From NCBI RefSeq assembly GCF_004345005.1, contig NZ_SMMX01000007.1, positions 62,001 through 126,000 of the forward strand: a DNA stretch of 64,000 nt, given 5' to 3'. Both the position numbers and the translations under genes were made by a program. The notes beneath the pieces are model-generated. The model was not told the origin of the DNA. It was given only the letters and a program-made list of their open reading frames with translations, and made no database searches. This stretch comes from Extibacter muris. GTDB taxonomy: Bacteria; Bacillota; Clostridia; Lachnospirales; Lachnospiraceae. Shown in pieces: positions 44,771 to 54,173 of the stretch (within the stretch, counting starts at the first letter, position 1; each line of letters begins with the position of its first letter).

Positions 44771-46082
44771 ATGAATCTGTGCTGTAGTAGATGACTTGAA
44801 TATCCTCACATAATTCTATTAAAATGTTTTCCTGATATGCTGCATATTTCTGCTGGTAAAGGCTTCTTGCTGTATTCTGCAATTCCGGATTTTTTAGATT
44901 ATTCAGCATTTTCATGCTCCTACTGTCTATCTCTTCATTCGATATTGCTTTCTTATAATCCTCACCGGACATTCTCCATATGTGTACCTTTTCCGGGTAT
45001 TTTTGCCACAGTCGGTCAGCGATTCCCATTCCTTCCGGATCCATATCCCCGCTATAATAAATTTCCGTATTGTTTTCAACCAACAATTTTATGATTTCCA
45101 ATGCAGCAATTCTGGGCTGTCCCGAAGTACACATCAAGGCGGCTTGTCCTTCACATATCTTGTCCGCAAGATACGTGAAGACCATTTCATTTTCCACAAT
45201 ATAGATTCGTTTTTCTTCTGTCCATGCCGCCGTTGCACCTCTTAAGTTTAAGGCCGTCAGAATCACCGGTTCTCTCATCCTGCAAAATTCTTCCACCGCT
45301 TGATGAGCCTTTACGCCATTTTGAAGGTGTATCCCCAGTGTTGTCACCATGCTGGATATGTCATCTGGCAAGATATGTACACTCAACAAGCGTTCCTTCC
45401 ATTCAGAGGAAAACTGTGGATAGTCTTTATCCTGAATCAGGCAAAGTCCCTGCATAAACAGACGCCCTGAGGAATACCCTCTGTCCAGATAATGTGGATT
45501 GCCTGATATCTGTGCTGCAAATACGGCAAGGGGTACATCCTCCGTGTTTTTCAAGGCTTCCATAAGCGCGTCGCCTATGGTACATACGATTTTCCGTGCC
45601 TGTGTTTCATCCATCTGCCATTCCCGGATCACCTGAGCATACCCTCTGCTCTGCATCTTTTCCATGGCAGATATCCAGTCTAATATATACTCCTTTTCTG
45701 ATTCATCCCTATTCTCAAAATATACCCTGCAGCTTTCGAAAAAGTTCCGCTTTTTCTCTTCTTTCTCCTGTTTTCTATCCATATTGGAATGAATCTCACA
45801 TCCAAAATATGCTTCCAAAAGCTCTCGCAGGGAAATCGGTGCAAATCTTGTCTTCTGCAGCATTTCTTCAAAATCCTTCAAGGCCAGCGCCACTTCAGAT
45901 TCCTGGTAAACGCTTCCCATCATCCTTCCTATCGCCTGCCGCTCCTGTGGTGTGCTATCCTTTAAGACTATCTTTCCCCCTGTCTTTCCCAAAGCTTCCC
46001 ATTTTTTCCGAAGCAGTTCAAAGCAGCGTTTCCATTCACGTTTGCTTAGAAAATACTTTGCACATTCTTCGCCGTTATTCAT
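44769..46082 (-). CDS. jetD: Wadjet nuclease subunit JetD (TIGR02679/DUF2399)
   Basis: 437 residues. In Wadjet systems JetD is the Toprim-type nuclease that cuts closed circular DNA once the JetABC motor has extruded a loop. The C-terminal half shows the Toprim pattern: acidic YIVENEMVF near residue 300 and SGDMDPEGMGIADRL near 350 with its DxD. The N-terminal half is helical and should contact JetC. Last gene of the operon; its start overlaps the jetC stop by 8 bp. Confidence 0.9.
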   Translation of the reverse strand: MNNGEECAKYFLSKREWKRCFELLRKKWEALGKTGGKIVLKDSTPQERQAIGRMMGSVYQESEVALALKDFEEMLQKTRFAPISLRELLEAYFGCEIHSNMDRKQEKEEKKRNFFESCRVYFENRDESEKEYILDWISAMEKMQSRGYAQVIREWQMDETQARKIVCTIGDALMEALKNTEDVPLAVFAAQISGNPHYLDRGYSSGRLFMQGLCLIQDKDYPQFSSEWKERLLSVHILPDDISSMVTTLGIHLQNGVKAHQAVEEFCRMREPVILTALNLRGATAAWTEEKRIYIVENEMVFTYLADKICEGQAALMCTSGQPRIAALEIIKLLVENNTEIYYSGDMDPEGMGIADRLWQKYPEKVHIWRMSGEDYKKAISNEEIDSRSMKMLNNLKNPELQNTARSLYQQKYAAYQENILIELCEDIQVIYYSTDS

Positions 46083-49000
46083 TTAAAATCCTTTCGTGTC
46101 CATTCCATGTGTACTGAATCACAGTGATGATCTGAGAGTTCAGCGGCCGCAAAAGCTCAGCAATTTTCAGACCTGTTACACATTCATAGCATCCCCATAG
46201 TGATTGAGAATTCATAATATAATCAAAACCAAGACTGCCGACCAGCTGGAACATACTGCTGATATTCTTATCATCTACGCCGGCAAACGCCTCATCCAAT
46301 GCGATCATCCTCGGGTGATCTGCCAGCGAAGCTTTCTTGTACTGTGCGTTCACAGCCGCAAACAGTGGGACGTACATAGCCATTGCCTTTTCCCCGCCGC
46401 TGAAACGATTAAAAGCAGCATTCGTAAGCAGCTTCTTGTCTGCCTGATTTCGTTTATATGACATCTGAAATTCAAACCATTTCCGGTAATCCAGGGCGTC
46501 CCGCACCAGCTCCATATAGTTCAAAGCTCCGCCGGCTTCCAAAAGCTTCACCTTTTCCGTTCTGATCTTGCTCCTAAAATGCATGGCCACACGTTCGATG
46601 TCCTCCTCGTTAAGAAGCTCTCTGTCACGCAGCAATATATGCTCCAGATCTTTTGTATCGATCTCCCCCTCATTTTCCGCCGTTTTGGGTTTCCAGCTCA
46701 GGGAGAAGGTCAGTCCCATGGAGGTATCGATTCCGCTCATCAACTCTGACATATCCTTTACCCATCTGCGGCTCTCTGCAATACGGTCTGTCAGCTGCTG
46801 ACTGATTGTCTGTGACAAAATGTCTTCAAAAAGCTCCCTGTCCTTTTTTTGTATCAGAAGCTCTGTTTCATCGATTGTATTTCGAATCGTCTGATAAAAC
46901 TCCTCCAGATAAAGCTTCTTCCCATTCCAGGTAGAGACAATCCTCACCCGCTTTCTCAGCGCCTGGATATCATCCTCGTCATTATCAAAACAATCCGTAA
47001 GCGTCGTCCCGTACTGCGAGAGATTGCTGTTATGCTGCTGATAAACCCGGTAGAGGGTATTCAAAATATCCTGCGGCTCTCTTCCACGGTCACCCTCCCG
47101 CAAAAGGGAGACCGCCTGCTTTGCGCATTCCGGAAGGGTCTTCGCTTCTCTGTCTATAACCAGGTGCAGCTCTAATTCTTCTTCAAAATACTTGCGCAAA
47201 AATGTTTCGCCTCTGATTTCCTCCTGTAGTTTTTGCCTGCTTCTGCCTTCCGTTTCACTTATCATGTTCAGCCGTTCACCAAGCTTTATTAATCTCGTTT
47301 TCACAGCCTCCAATGTTTCATTAATCTGTTTGACTTCCTGCTTTAATACCTCTATACGTTTTGCCTTTTCCTGATTCTCCGGCCGATTCAAATACTCTTC
47401 ATATTTTTGCACTTCAATAAAAGCAGCATCTCTCTTTCTCCCCCACGTTCTCTTCTCCTGAAATGCCTCATCCCTCCGGCCTTCCTCCTTGTCCATCTCA
47501 TCCGCCTGCCGGATAATCTCCTGCCGCAAGGTTTCCTGTCTTCTCACGCATTCCAGTATTTCCTGCCAGGCAAACTGATACTCTTCCGCTGCATTCTCCG
47601 CTTCCTGATAATCCGAAAGATTTCTCCCGTATGGAAGATTCTTACAGTTCTTTAACACCAGTTGATAGAGCTGAATGCACAGACTCTCTGCTTCCGCTTT
47701 CTTCTCTCTCTGCTCATCTAACTGCTTTTCTAAATACTTCAATTCCATCTCACAGCTTTTAACAATGTCCAACTGTCTGTTTATTTCTGTAAATCCCGGC
47801 AAGGCCTGATACTCTTTCGCCAGTGTTTTTAAACGCTCATCTATCTGTTCTTTCTCTTCCTGGAGCTGCTGTATGCCTTGCCGTATAAGCTCAATTTCCT
47901 CCTCTAAAGCCCTCATGAGTTCCTCTTTTTTTCGTTTTCTTGCCAGAGTTCCCACAAATGACGCTTTGTCTGTCGCTCCTGCTTTTCCGCAGAGGACCCC
48001 CTGTCTGAATTCCCTCTGTAGGCCGATATAGATTTCCACATCCGTTCCCGGCCGTTCTTTTATATTGCTGAGAATCCTGGCAGTAGCCTCCTGCAGCTCA
48101 ATCGGCAGTTCTTCATTTATTTTTAATTTTGTAAAAGAAGCCGTCCCCGATTCTTCCACAGATAATATTGTATCTGCAAACTGCGGAAACTGACTTTTCA
48201 TTTTTACAGCCATCTGAGTGGGAACTACAAGGGCATCCAAAATTCCCATCATCTGAAGCTGCGACTCCAATATTCCACACTCTTCCTCTGTTAAGCCATC
48301 GGCAAATTCAACCGCTTTATAAAAAGGAACTGCAGGAATCCCGGCTTCTTCCATCGCTTTTCTGGATTCCTGTACCATTTCATTTCGCTTTGGCTCTATT
48401 TCCTTCTGGTTTCGAAGCTCCTCTTGCCTGTTGAGAGCCCCCGCCAAACGTTTTTTCTCCTCTTCATATGTGTGCGCCTTTTCCGTCAGCATATGCTGCA
48501 GCCTGTCTCGATTTTTTTCATAATCGTTGCGCAGAATCACCCTGATTTCTTCCGCATCCCCTGCCAGCTCATACGCCTGCACCTTTTGTTCTATTTCTTG
48601 CAGCAGTGCTTTTTCAGGTATCCACTCCTCGTTTTCCTTGGACATCTGATAAAAGCTCTCAATCAGGGTGTCCTGACACTCTTGTACCTGCTCTTGTGCC
48701 TTGTCGTACTCCTGCTCCTTCAAAAGCTTTTCTCGGTTGCTCTTTTCATATTGCTCCAAAAGGATATCATATTCTTTTTTTCCTGTATTGTATTTTTCAA
48801 TGCTGCTTTTCCCCGTCTGAATCTGCTTGAGGTATTCTTTTATTTTTTCAGCAATCTCTTTTATTTCACTGCTTTTCTCTAATTGTGAACATTCTATTGC
48901 CTCTCTATGCCCTTCCCACTGCAGTTGTTCCTGTATTTCACATAGTTCATCCTTCTTTTTCAGAAAAGCATCTTTTGAAAGCTCTAATTCCCCTTCCAGC

Positions 49001-50121
49001 ACCTTGATTTTTTGGTCGCCTGCAATAAGATTTGCCTGATGCTCCTCAATCTTACTCTCCCATTTTTTTCTATTATCCTCCGCCTCCTCCATCATATTCC
49101 TGGCGTTTTCCAGCTTCATTTCCGCTTCTTCCATATCCGTGTCCATCAGACTGGTTAATTCAGACTGAATCAAAGTACTTTGGTCTTCCAATTTTTCCCG
49201 TTCCTGCTGCTTGGCAGACTGCTCATTCAAGAATTCCTTTTTCTCCTGCTCTTGCTGCTGAAATTGGCTCTGTAACTTTTCAACCGCCGCTTTTTTGTCA
49301 AGATAAGCCTGTCCTTTTTGAGCAAGCATATACTGATTGTAGCGCATATATTCATTTCGGATAATCTTTACCTCTGAGAACGCTCGCTGCAGCTGCTCCA
49401 AGTTCTCCTGAATACCATCCATCTTCTCCATGGCATCCACCATTGCACGCAAATCTTCATCTGTCAGTGTCTGAAGAGACTCATTCAAGATTTCGTATAC
49501 CTTCGTGGGTTTGAATTCCTTGGACAATTTGGGCGCCCGAACCTTTACAAGGAGTTTGATAAACTGTTCATATTGCTCCGGTCTTAGGAAGCCAAACAGG
49601 TATTTATTCACCATCGCTTTATACTCGCCTGAGACATCCGTAAATGGCACACCCTCCCCAAGAGTCTTTCGCATCGTCTGCTTATCGTGGGGAATTTTAG
49701 TGCTTCCAACCGCTTTATAAAGATCTATGTCTATACCCACTCTTCTGCCGTCCAGGATGACAAATCCCCAAAAATCCATTGGCTTTCCGCGGCGTGCTCT
49801 TTGTCCAATGGCAAGCGTCCGATATTCACCGGTCTGCTCCTTTTTAAATTCCAGAAAAAGATATCCCGTTGCTTCTTCTTTCCCCTCCTCGCCCAGAAAA
49901 TAGTATTCCATCCTCCGATCGCTGGAGCCAAAGGGATCCAGTCTGCTGGGTGTTCTGTCCCCATCTAAAATAAAAGGAATAAAGCTCTGGGTCGTAATAG
50001 ATTTTCCCGAACCATTCTGCCCCCTGAGCAAAAGCTTCCCATCTACGAATTCAAAGACCTCCTCGTCATACAGCCAGAAATTAACAAATCCAATTCGATT
50101 CATCTGCCAATAATTATTCAT
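46075..50121 (-). CDS. jetC: Wadjet SMC-like ATPase JetC (TIGR02680)
   Basis: 1348 residues, SMC/MukB-like motor. Walker A is LLRGQNGSGKSITTQSF near residue 35; long coiled coils fill about 270-560 and 740-1010 around a central hinge; the C-terminal head has the signature FSGGEKAMAMYVPL and Walker B MIALDEAFAGVDD. ATPase motifs are complete. Start ATG 50121 has GGAGG five bases upstream; the GTG two codons earlier is less likely. It overlaps jetB by 8 bp. It extrudes DNA loops to sense small circular plasmids. Confidence 0.95.
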   Translation of the reverse strand: MNNYWQMNRIGFVNFWLYDEEVFEFVDGKLLLRGQNGSGKSITTQSFIPFILDGDRTPSRLDPFGSSDRRMEYYFLGEEGKEEATGYLFLEFKKEQTGEYRTLAIGQRARRGKPMDFWGFVILDGRRVGIDIDLYKAVGSTKIPHDKQTMRKTLGEGVPFTDVSGEYKAMVNKYLFGFLRPEQYEQFIKLLVKVRAPKLSKEFKPTKVYEILNESLQTLTDEDLRAMVDAMEKMDGIQENLEQLQRAFSEVKIIRNEYMRYNQYMLAQKGQAYLDKKAAVEKLQSQFQQQEQEKKEFLNEQSAKQQEREKLEDQSTLIQSELTSLMDTDMEEAEMKLENARNMMEEAEDNRKKWESKIEEHQANLIAGDQKIKVLEGELELSKDAFLKKKDELCEIQEQLQWEGHREAIECSQLEKSSEIKEIAEKIKEYLKQIQTGKSSIEKYNTGKKEYDILLEQYEKSNREKLLKEQEYDKAQEQVQECQDTLIESFYQMSKENEEWIPEKALLQEIEQKVQAYELAGDAEEIRVILRNDYEKNRDRLQHMLTEKAHTYEEEKKRLAGALNRQEELRNQKEIEPKRNEMVQESRKAMEEAGIPAVPFYKAVEFADGLTEEECGILESQLQMMGILDALVVPTQMAVKMKSQFPQFADTILSVEESGTASFTKLKINEELPIELQEATARILSNIKERPGTDVEIYIGLQREFRQGVLCGKAGATDKASFVGTLARKRKKEELMRALEEEIELIRQGIQQLQEEKEQIDERLKTLAKEYQALPGFTEINRQLDIVKSCEMELKYLEKQLDEQREKKAEAESLCIQLYQLVLKNCKNLPYGRNLSDYQEAENAAEEYQFAWQEILECVRRQETLRQEIIRQADEMDKEEGRRDEAFQEKRTWGRKRDAAFIEVQKYEEYLNRPENQEKAKRIEVLKQEVKQINETLEAVKTRLIKLGERLNMISETEGRSRQKLQEEIRGETFLRKYFEEELELHLVIDREAKTLPECAKQAVSLLREGDRGREPQDILNTLYRVYQQHNSNLSQYGTTLTDCFDNDEDDIQALRKRVRIVSTWNGKKLYLEEFYQTIRNTIDETELLIQKKDRELFEDILSQTISQQLTDRIAESRRWVKDMSELMSGIDTSMGLTFSLSWKPKTAENEGEIDTKDLEHILLRDRELLNEEDIERVAMHFRSKIRTEKVKLLEAGGALNYMELVRDALDYRKWFEFQMSYKRNQADKKLLTNAAFNRFSGGEKAMAMYVPLFAAVNAQYKKASLADHPRMIALDEAFAGVDDKNISSMFQLVGSLGFDYIMNSQSLWGCYECVTGLKIAELLRPLNSQIITVIQYTWNGHERILNE

Positions 50122-51250
50122 TTTCACCTCCAGTAAAATCTGCCGGATAAAATCCCATTGTTTTTCCCACCGCCGGCAGGATACAAATCTGTTCTTCTTC
50201 TTTTCGGATCATCATCCATGCCTGCATATACATGGTCACATTTCTTATCAGCCTGTCTCTGTTCATTTCCCGATATTCCTTGCTCCATGCTCCCTTAAAG
50301 CTTTCATGGCATTGCCAAATCAACTGCTCAAATTCCGCCGTCCCTATGTAAATCCATTCATTATCCGCTCTATTTATTTTGTGGTTATCAACCATATCCC
50401 GTATCTTTCCACAGATTAAAAGAACAATTTCCGGCAGCATCGCATCCCTCGGATGAACATTGCCATAGCAATCATCCTCCTCCAGCATCCAACAGGCCAT
50501 GTTTTTATGCAGATCCAGTCTCCCTCCCAGATTTTCCGTCATATATTTTGCAACCCATTGGCGCTGATTCTTCAAGTAAAGGGAATCCGCATCTTCATTA
50601 TTTTTCCAATACAACACGGGCGCTGCCACAAGTTGTCTGTAAACACGATTAATCCGAATATGCCCCCGATCGCTTTCCAGTTCCTCCAACTCAACCTTCT
50701 CAAAATCTTCCCATGAAGTATAGGAAGAAATGTCCACCGAGAAGCTGGTTGCAAAATATTTGGAATATCCTGTATTCTCATAAAGCACTTCCTGGCCGAT
50801 CTCCTGCCCAAACCCCTCACTGCTGCCCTCATAAACACGCAGCATCTGAAGATTTTCCATATACAACAGAACACGCACCAGGGATTTGCGCTGTGAAAAA
50901 GATGTCCAGTCAATTTCCATGTAGCTTTTTAGCTGAGTTTCTACAAAGTCAATCAATTCAGACAAGAGAAACTGTTCTTGTTCCTCTTTGTCCTCCAGAT
51001 AGATCAGCACTGCACATAAGATACAATAGTCACGAATATCAGAAAACTCCTGAATCCCCATAAAGCTTTCCGCATATGCCGGTATCTTTTCCAATTTTAA
51101 CAGATGTTCTGTGTGAATCAGTTTCCATCCCAGCTGTTCCCTGATAAAACGCTGGAAAACGGGAATATCTCGTTTTACTTTGTAGTACAGTTCCTTTTCA
51201 TTGTCCTTGCATATCCAATATTTTTCTAAAAGTGTTCTTATCTCATTCAT
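50114..51250 (-). CDS. jetB: Wadjet kleisin-partner subunit JetB (TIGR02678/DUF2398)
   Basis: 378 residues. Corresponds to the MukE/kite-like winged-helix subunit of the JetABC condensin. Recognisable blocks: LLEKYWICKDNEKELYYKVK, HLLKLEKIPAYAESFMGIQE, FSDIRDYCILCAVL, SLVRVLLYMENLQMLRVYEG and LYENTGYSKYFATSF. No catalytic motif is expected. It overlaps jetA by 8 bp and jetC by 8 bp, which fits fixed subunit ratios by coupled translation. Confidence 0.9.
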   Translation of the reverse strand: MNEIRTLLEKYWICKDNEKELYYKVKRDIPVFQRFIREQLGWKLIHTEHLLKLEKIPAYAESFMGIQEFSDIRDYCILCAVLIYLEDKEEQEQFLLSELIDFVETQLKSYMEIDWTSFSQRKSLVRVLLYMENLQMLRVYEGSSEGFGQEIGQEVLYENTGYSKYFATSFSVDISSYTSWEDFEKVELEELESDRGHIRINRVYRQLVAAPVLYWKNNEDADSLYLKNQRQWVAKYMTENLGGRLDLHKNMACWMLEEDDCYGNVHPRDAMLPEIVLLICGKIRDMVDNHKINRADNEWIYIGTAEFEQLIWQCHESFKGAWSKEYREMNRDRLIRNVTMYMQAWMMIRKEEEQICILPAVGKTMGFYPADFTGGENE

Positions 51251-52718
51251 CTCTAAACTCCAATATAAAAGCTGGCATCGTCAGATTACCGTCCGAACAT
51301 CTCAAAATACAGCTTCCCTCTTCTTTCTTCAGCTGGAATTCCTGTCCATATTCTGTTCTGCCTCTTTTTTCCGAATTGAGAGAGGCCTGTGCAATCCAAC
51401 GCAAAAAGATGTTTTTTGCTGTCTCCGGAACCACCTCGTCAATCTTGGAAAAATCTAATTTGTTTTCTTTAATATAATGCAGGGCCAGTTCTTTTTCTTT
51501 CTGCCGTTTTTGTAAATATTCCACTTTCTGCAAATATTTCTCAAAGGAGCGATCTGTGAAGCCTTTTTTGTCTTTCTTTTCCCGGTATGTTTTCACGTGA
51601 GGCTTTAAAAGATATTCCTGTGCCGGTTCTTCATACAGGCTCCCATTAATGCTGTCTGTTTCACGAGGTTCATTTGCCTTAAAATGACAGACATTCTGTA
51701 TGCCAAAAACGTGTGCGCAAAGCCGGTGCGCCTCTTCCATATCCTTACACTGTAAAAACAACTCCAGAAACTTTTTGTAATCGTCCTTCCTGCTGACTCC
51801 CCAATTTTGCACCTGCACAATCAGCGCTGCATTTTGAATGATACTGCGGATAATATCATTTGTGATTTTTAGAACCTTCTGACTCTCACACTCATGCTCC
51901 GGTGTGTCAATGAACCAATTCTTCAGCGAGTTCCATTTGCCAAGTACATTTGCACGCACATTGGGGTTTAGCTTTCCATCCATCTCCAGCATGGCGTGGG
52001 GAATATCCAATTCACTTTTTACGACTTTTTCCAATAATTGTTCTTCCATGAGTTTTTGACGCTGCTTTAACACAGAAGCAATCTTTATGGATTTATGCTG
52101 AAGCTCCTGTACAAAATCATTCAAGTATTGAATGAACTTGTCCTTATGAACAATAAACTCGATGGATTTCATCAGCCGATCAGCTTTTCCGGAATAAAAA
52201 TCCCTCAGATAATCCTGATAGTTCTGGTTTAACCGCTTGAAATCCTCCTGAATCAGATTCCACCACTCATTAATTTCCTTTAATGATCGTTGATTCATAG
52301 ACTCGGCATCACTTAAGCTTTTCTCCAAACGAGCAAAAAAATTCGTTGACAAATTCCCGGACTCTAAAAATAAATTTTCCAGTCTGACCGTCATTCGTTC
52401 TATCTCTACTGCATACTCTGACATCGTATACCGGTATTGTTTGTTCTTGTAATCTGCAATGGTATATACCCTCCCCGGATCCTGGAGAGGGGTTAGGTTT
52501 TTCCATTTGACCAAGGCCTCCAAATCCAGCTTCAGCTGATCCATTGTATATGAAACAAATTCTGGTTCAGCCTTCAATAATTCAAGTACGTCCTCCTTGT
52601 AGAGCTGAAAATGCATCTTCTCATATTCCAAATAGAAAATTCTCATTATTTTACGGTATTGCGGTGAATTCATCGTCGATAAATACGATGTTTCTTCAAT
52701 CGTTCCTAAAACCTGCAT
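51243..52718 (-). CDS. jetA: Wadjet kleisin-like subunit JetA (TIGR02677/DUF2397)
   Basis: 491 residues from ATG 52718 (GGGAGAAAAGAA before it), the point where family similarity begins (EETSYLSTMNSPQYRKIMRI). Winged-helix N-terminus (residues about 20-110) and a long helical middle (WWNLIQEDFKRLNQNYQDYL, FVQELQHKSIKIASVLKQRQ) as expected of a MukF/kleisin-like bridge between JetC heads. It overlaps the upstream AlbA_2 gene by 23 bp. With jetB, jetC and jetD it completes a four-gene set of the type usually called Wadjet type II (type label from memory). Confidence 0.9.
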   Translation of the reverse strand: MQVLGTIEETSYLSTMNSPQYRKIMRIFYLEYEKMHFQLYKEDVLELLKAEPEFVSYTMDQLKLDLEALVKWKNLTPLQDPGRVYTIADYKNKQYRYTMSEYAVEIERMTVRLENLFLESGNLSTNFFARLEKSLSDAESMNQRSLKEINEWWNLIQEDFKRLNQNYQDYLRDFYSGKADRLMKSIEFIVHKDKFIQYLNDFVQELQHKSIKIASVLKQRQKLMEEQLLEKVVKSELDIPHAMLEMDGKLNPNVRANVLGKWNSLKNWFIDTPEHECESQKVLKITNDIIRSIIQNAALIVQVQNWGVSRKDDYKKFLELFLQCKDMEEAHRLCAHVFGIQNVCHFKANEPRETDSINGSLYEEPAQEYLLKPHVKTYREKKDKKGFTDRSFEKYLQKVEYLQKRQKEKELALHYIKENKLDFSKIDEVVPETAKNIFLRWIAQASLNSEKRGRTEYGQEFQLKKEEGSCILRCSDGNLTMPAFILEFRDE

Positions 52719-54018
52719 TTCTTTTCTCCCCGTGAACCAGCCACTGTCCGTTTTTCTTCGATCCGGTTCTCTCAATCATTCCCTGTTCTTTCAATTTACG
52801 GATTCTTTTCGTAATTGTAGTGGTTCCAATCCCAATCTTTTTACTGAGTTCGCTGGTTTTAACACTGCTGTCTTCCTCCATCAAATTGAGTATCATCTGA
52901 TCCCACTCGTCAAGAATCTGTCCCTTTACTTTTGGAAAACCTGTTTCTCCCGCCCTGTGCTTGTTCAGTGGTATCGTTACAGTAATAAAATTCTCCGTAA
53001 TATCAAATACTTCTTTTCCGTATTTAGATATAATCAGTGGAACACCATGCCCGGTCTGTTCTATATAATCCAATTGGACCATGATTTGCTGAAGTTCCAG
53101 ATTTACCGGTTTACTCTTTCCCTCGTAGAATTCATCCAACGTAAGACCATCCGGCAGTCCCCCAATGGATATGATTTCTATACGGTCATCAAACACATAT
53201 ACTGCAGGCGGCGTTTGTTTTGACCAACGATTATGCAGGCAGGCGTTCAGCCATGCTTCTCTGAAACATGGAAGATCAAACAGTTTACTTTCTTTCCGAA
53301 GATTACCGCCAACGTCCACCATTGTATCATTCAATGCCTCCATATAATCCAGCACCTGTTTCACAGCTACCAGCATGCACTTATAACCATATTCATTTCT
53401 TTTAATCAAATCTATTTTATCCGTTCCACGAAATACCGCAACTTTAATGGAGTAACTATTTGCGTCCGCCAGAATATTCGCCATTAAATTATATGTTCCA
53501 CTGCGGGTTAAAAGATTTAAATTCTGCGCGAATGTATTCTCCCGAAGTGTCAAATTGTTCCCGGCATATAATGTTTTTAACTGGTCAAAAGTAAGGTTTT
53601 GATTATTGGCCTCAATATTTACGATTGAATCTGATACACTAAGCATCAAATTGCGCAATTGCTTGGGCGATATTTCCCTGTCTTCATCCGCTGACCTCAT
53701 ATAATATTTCCCATATGCCGAGTACGGCTTTTCATCTCCCGTGACCGTAACTTTTATTACATTTTTATCATCGCACAATTCCATAATAATCGTCGGAATA
53801 ATCTGTGGTTTAATTGCATTGGCAATTCCCTGTGATATTTCATGCATTGTGCGGTCTCCAATTTGCTGCCCGACCACTTCACCATCATTCCTTACTCCAA
53901 AATATAATATCCCTTTTCCATTTTTATTCAGCATAGAAGCCAAAGAAATCATACCTTCTTTTAATTCACCTGTTGTTTTTTTGAATTCAACCATTTCTGT
54001 TTCCGTACCGATGTTCAT
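52696..54018 (-). CDS. Schlafen-like AlbA_2 domain protein with ATP-binding-type middle and winged helix
   Basis: 440 residues. N-terminal AlbA_2/Schlafen fold (about 8-130: EMVEFKKTTGELKEGMISLASML-type core, ILYFGVRNDGEVVGQQIGD, YYMRSADEDREIS), a middle with HATPase_c_4-like blocks (FREAWLNACLHNRW, VYVFDDRIEIISIGGLPDG, EQTGHGVPLIISKYG) and a C-terminal winged helix (about 365-425: VKTSELSKKIGIGTTTITKR). Such proteins are usually called transcriptional regulators. It is the first gene of the Wadjet transcript and overlaps jetA by 23 bp. It may autoregulate the operon or form a fifth component; the palindrome upstream favours regulation. Confidence 0.85.
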   Translation of the reverse strand: MNIGTETEMVEFKKTTGELKEGMISLASMLNKNGKGILYFGVRNDGEVVGQQIGDRTMHEISQGIANAIKPQIIPTIIMELCDDKNVIKVTVTGDEKPYSAYGKYYMRSADEDREISPKQLRNLMLSVSDSIVNIEANNQNLTFDQLKTLYAGNNLTLRENTFAQNLNLLTRSGTYNLMANILADANSYSIKVAVFRGTDKIDLIKRNEYGYKCMLVAVKQVLDYMEALNDTMVDVGGNLRKESKLFDLPCFREAWLNACLHNRWSKQTPPAVYVFDDRIEIISIGGLPDGLTLDEFYEGKSKPVNLELQQIMVQLDYIEQTGHGVPLIISKYGKEVFDITENFITVTIPLNKHRAGETGFPKVKGQILDEWDQMILNLMEEDSSVKTSELSKKIGIGTTTITKRIRKLKEQGMIERTGSKKNGQWLVHGEKRNAGFRND

Positions 54019-54039
54019 ACTTGTGTACCTCCTGTATAT

Positions 54040-54068
54040 ATTATATTCCCCTTTATTATTTTAATCAA
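54040..54068 (-). promoter_or_regulatory. Promoter of the Wadjet operon
   Basis: On the minus strand TTGATT (54068-54063), 17 bases, perfect TATAAT (54045-54040). AGGAGG follows before the ATG at 54018, giving a very short leader. Confidence 0.75.
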
Positions 54069-54072
54069 CACA

Positions 54073-54120
54073 TAAAACACACTTTATTTAACAAAAAGTG
54101 TTAAAATAAAGTGTGTTTTA
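54073..54120. promoter_or_regulatory. 48-bp palindrome upstream of the Wadjet promoter
   Basis: 17-base arms 54073-54089 and 54104-54120 are perfect inverted copies (TAAAACACACTTTATTT). The interval holds a further AAAAGTGTT, so the motif AAAGTGT occurs three times, once inverted. It ends four bases upstream of the -35 element. It may be a regulator site or a hairpin in transcripts entering from the neighbour. Confidence 0.65.
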
Positions 54121-54173
54121 TCATATAATCCAGTTATTAAATTCCCTCTGCCCTGACTTTTGCAAAATAGACT

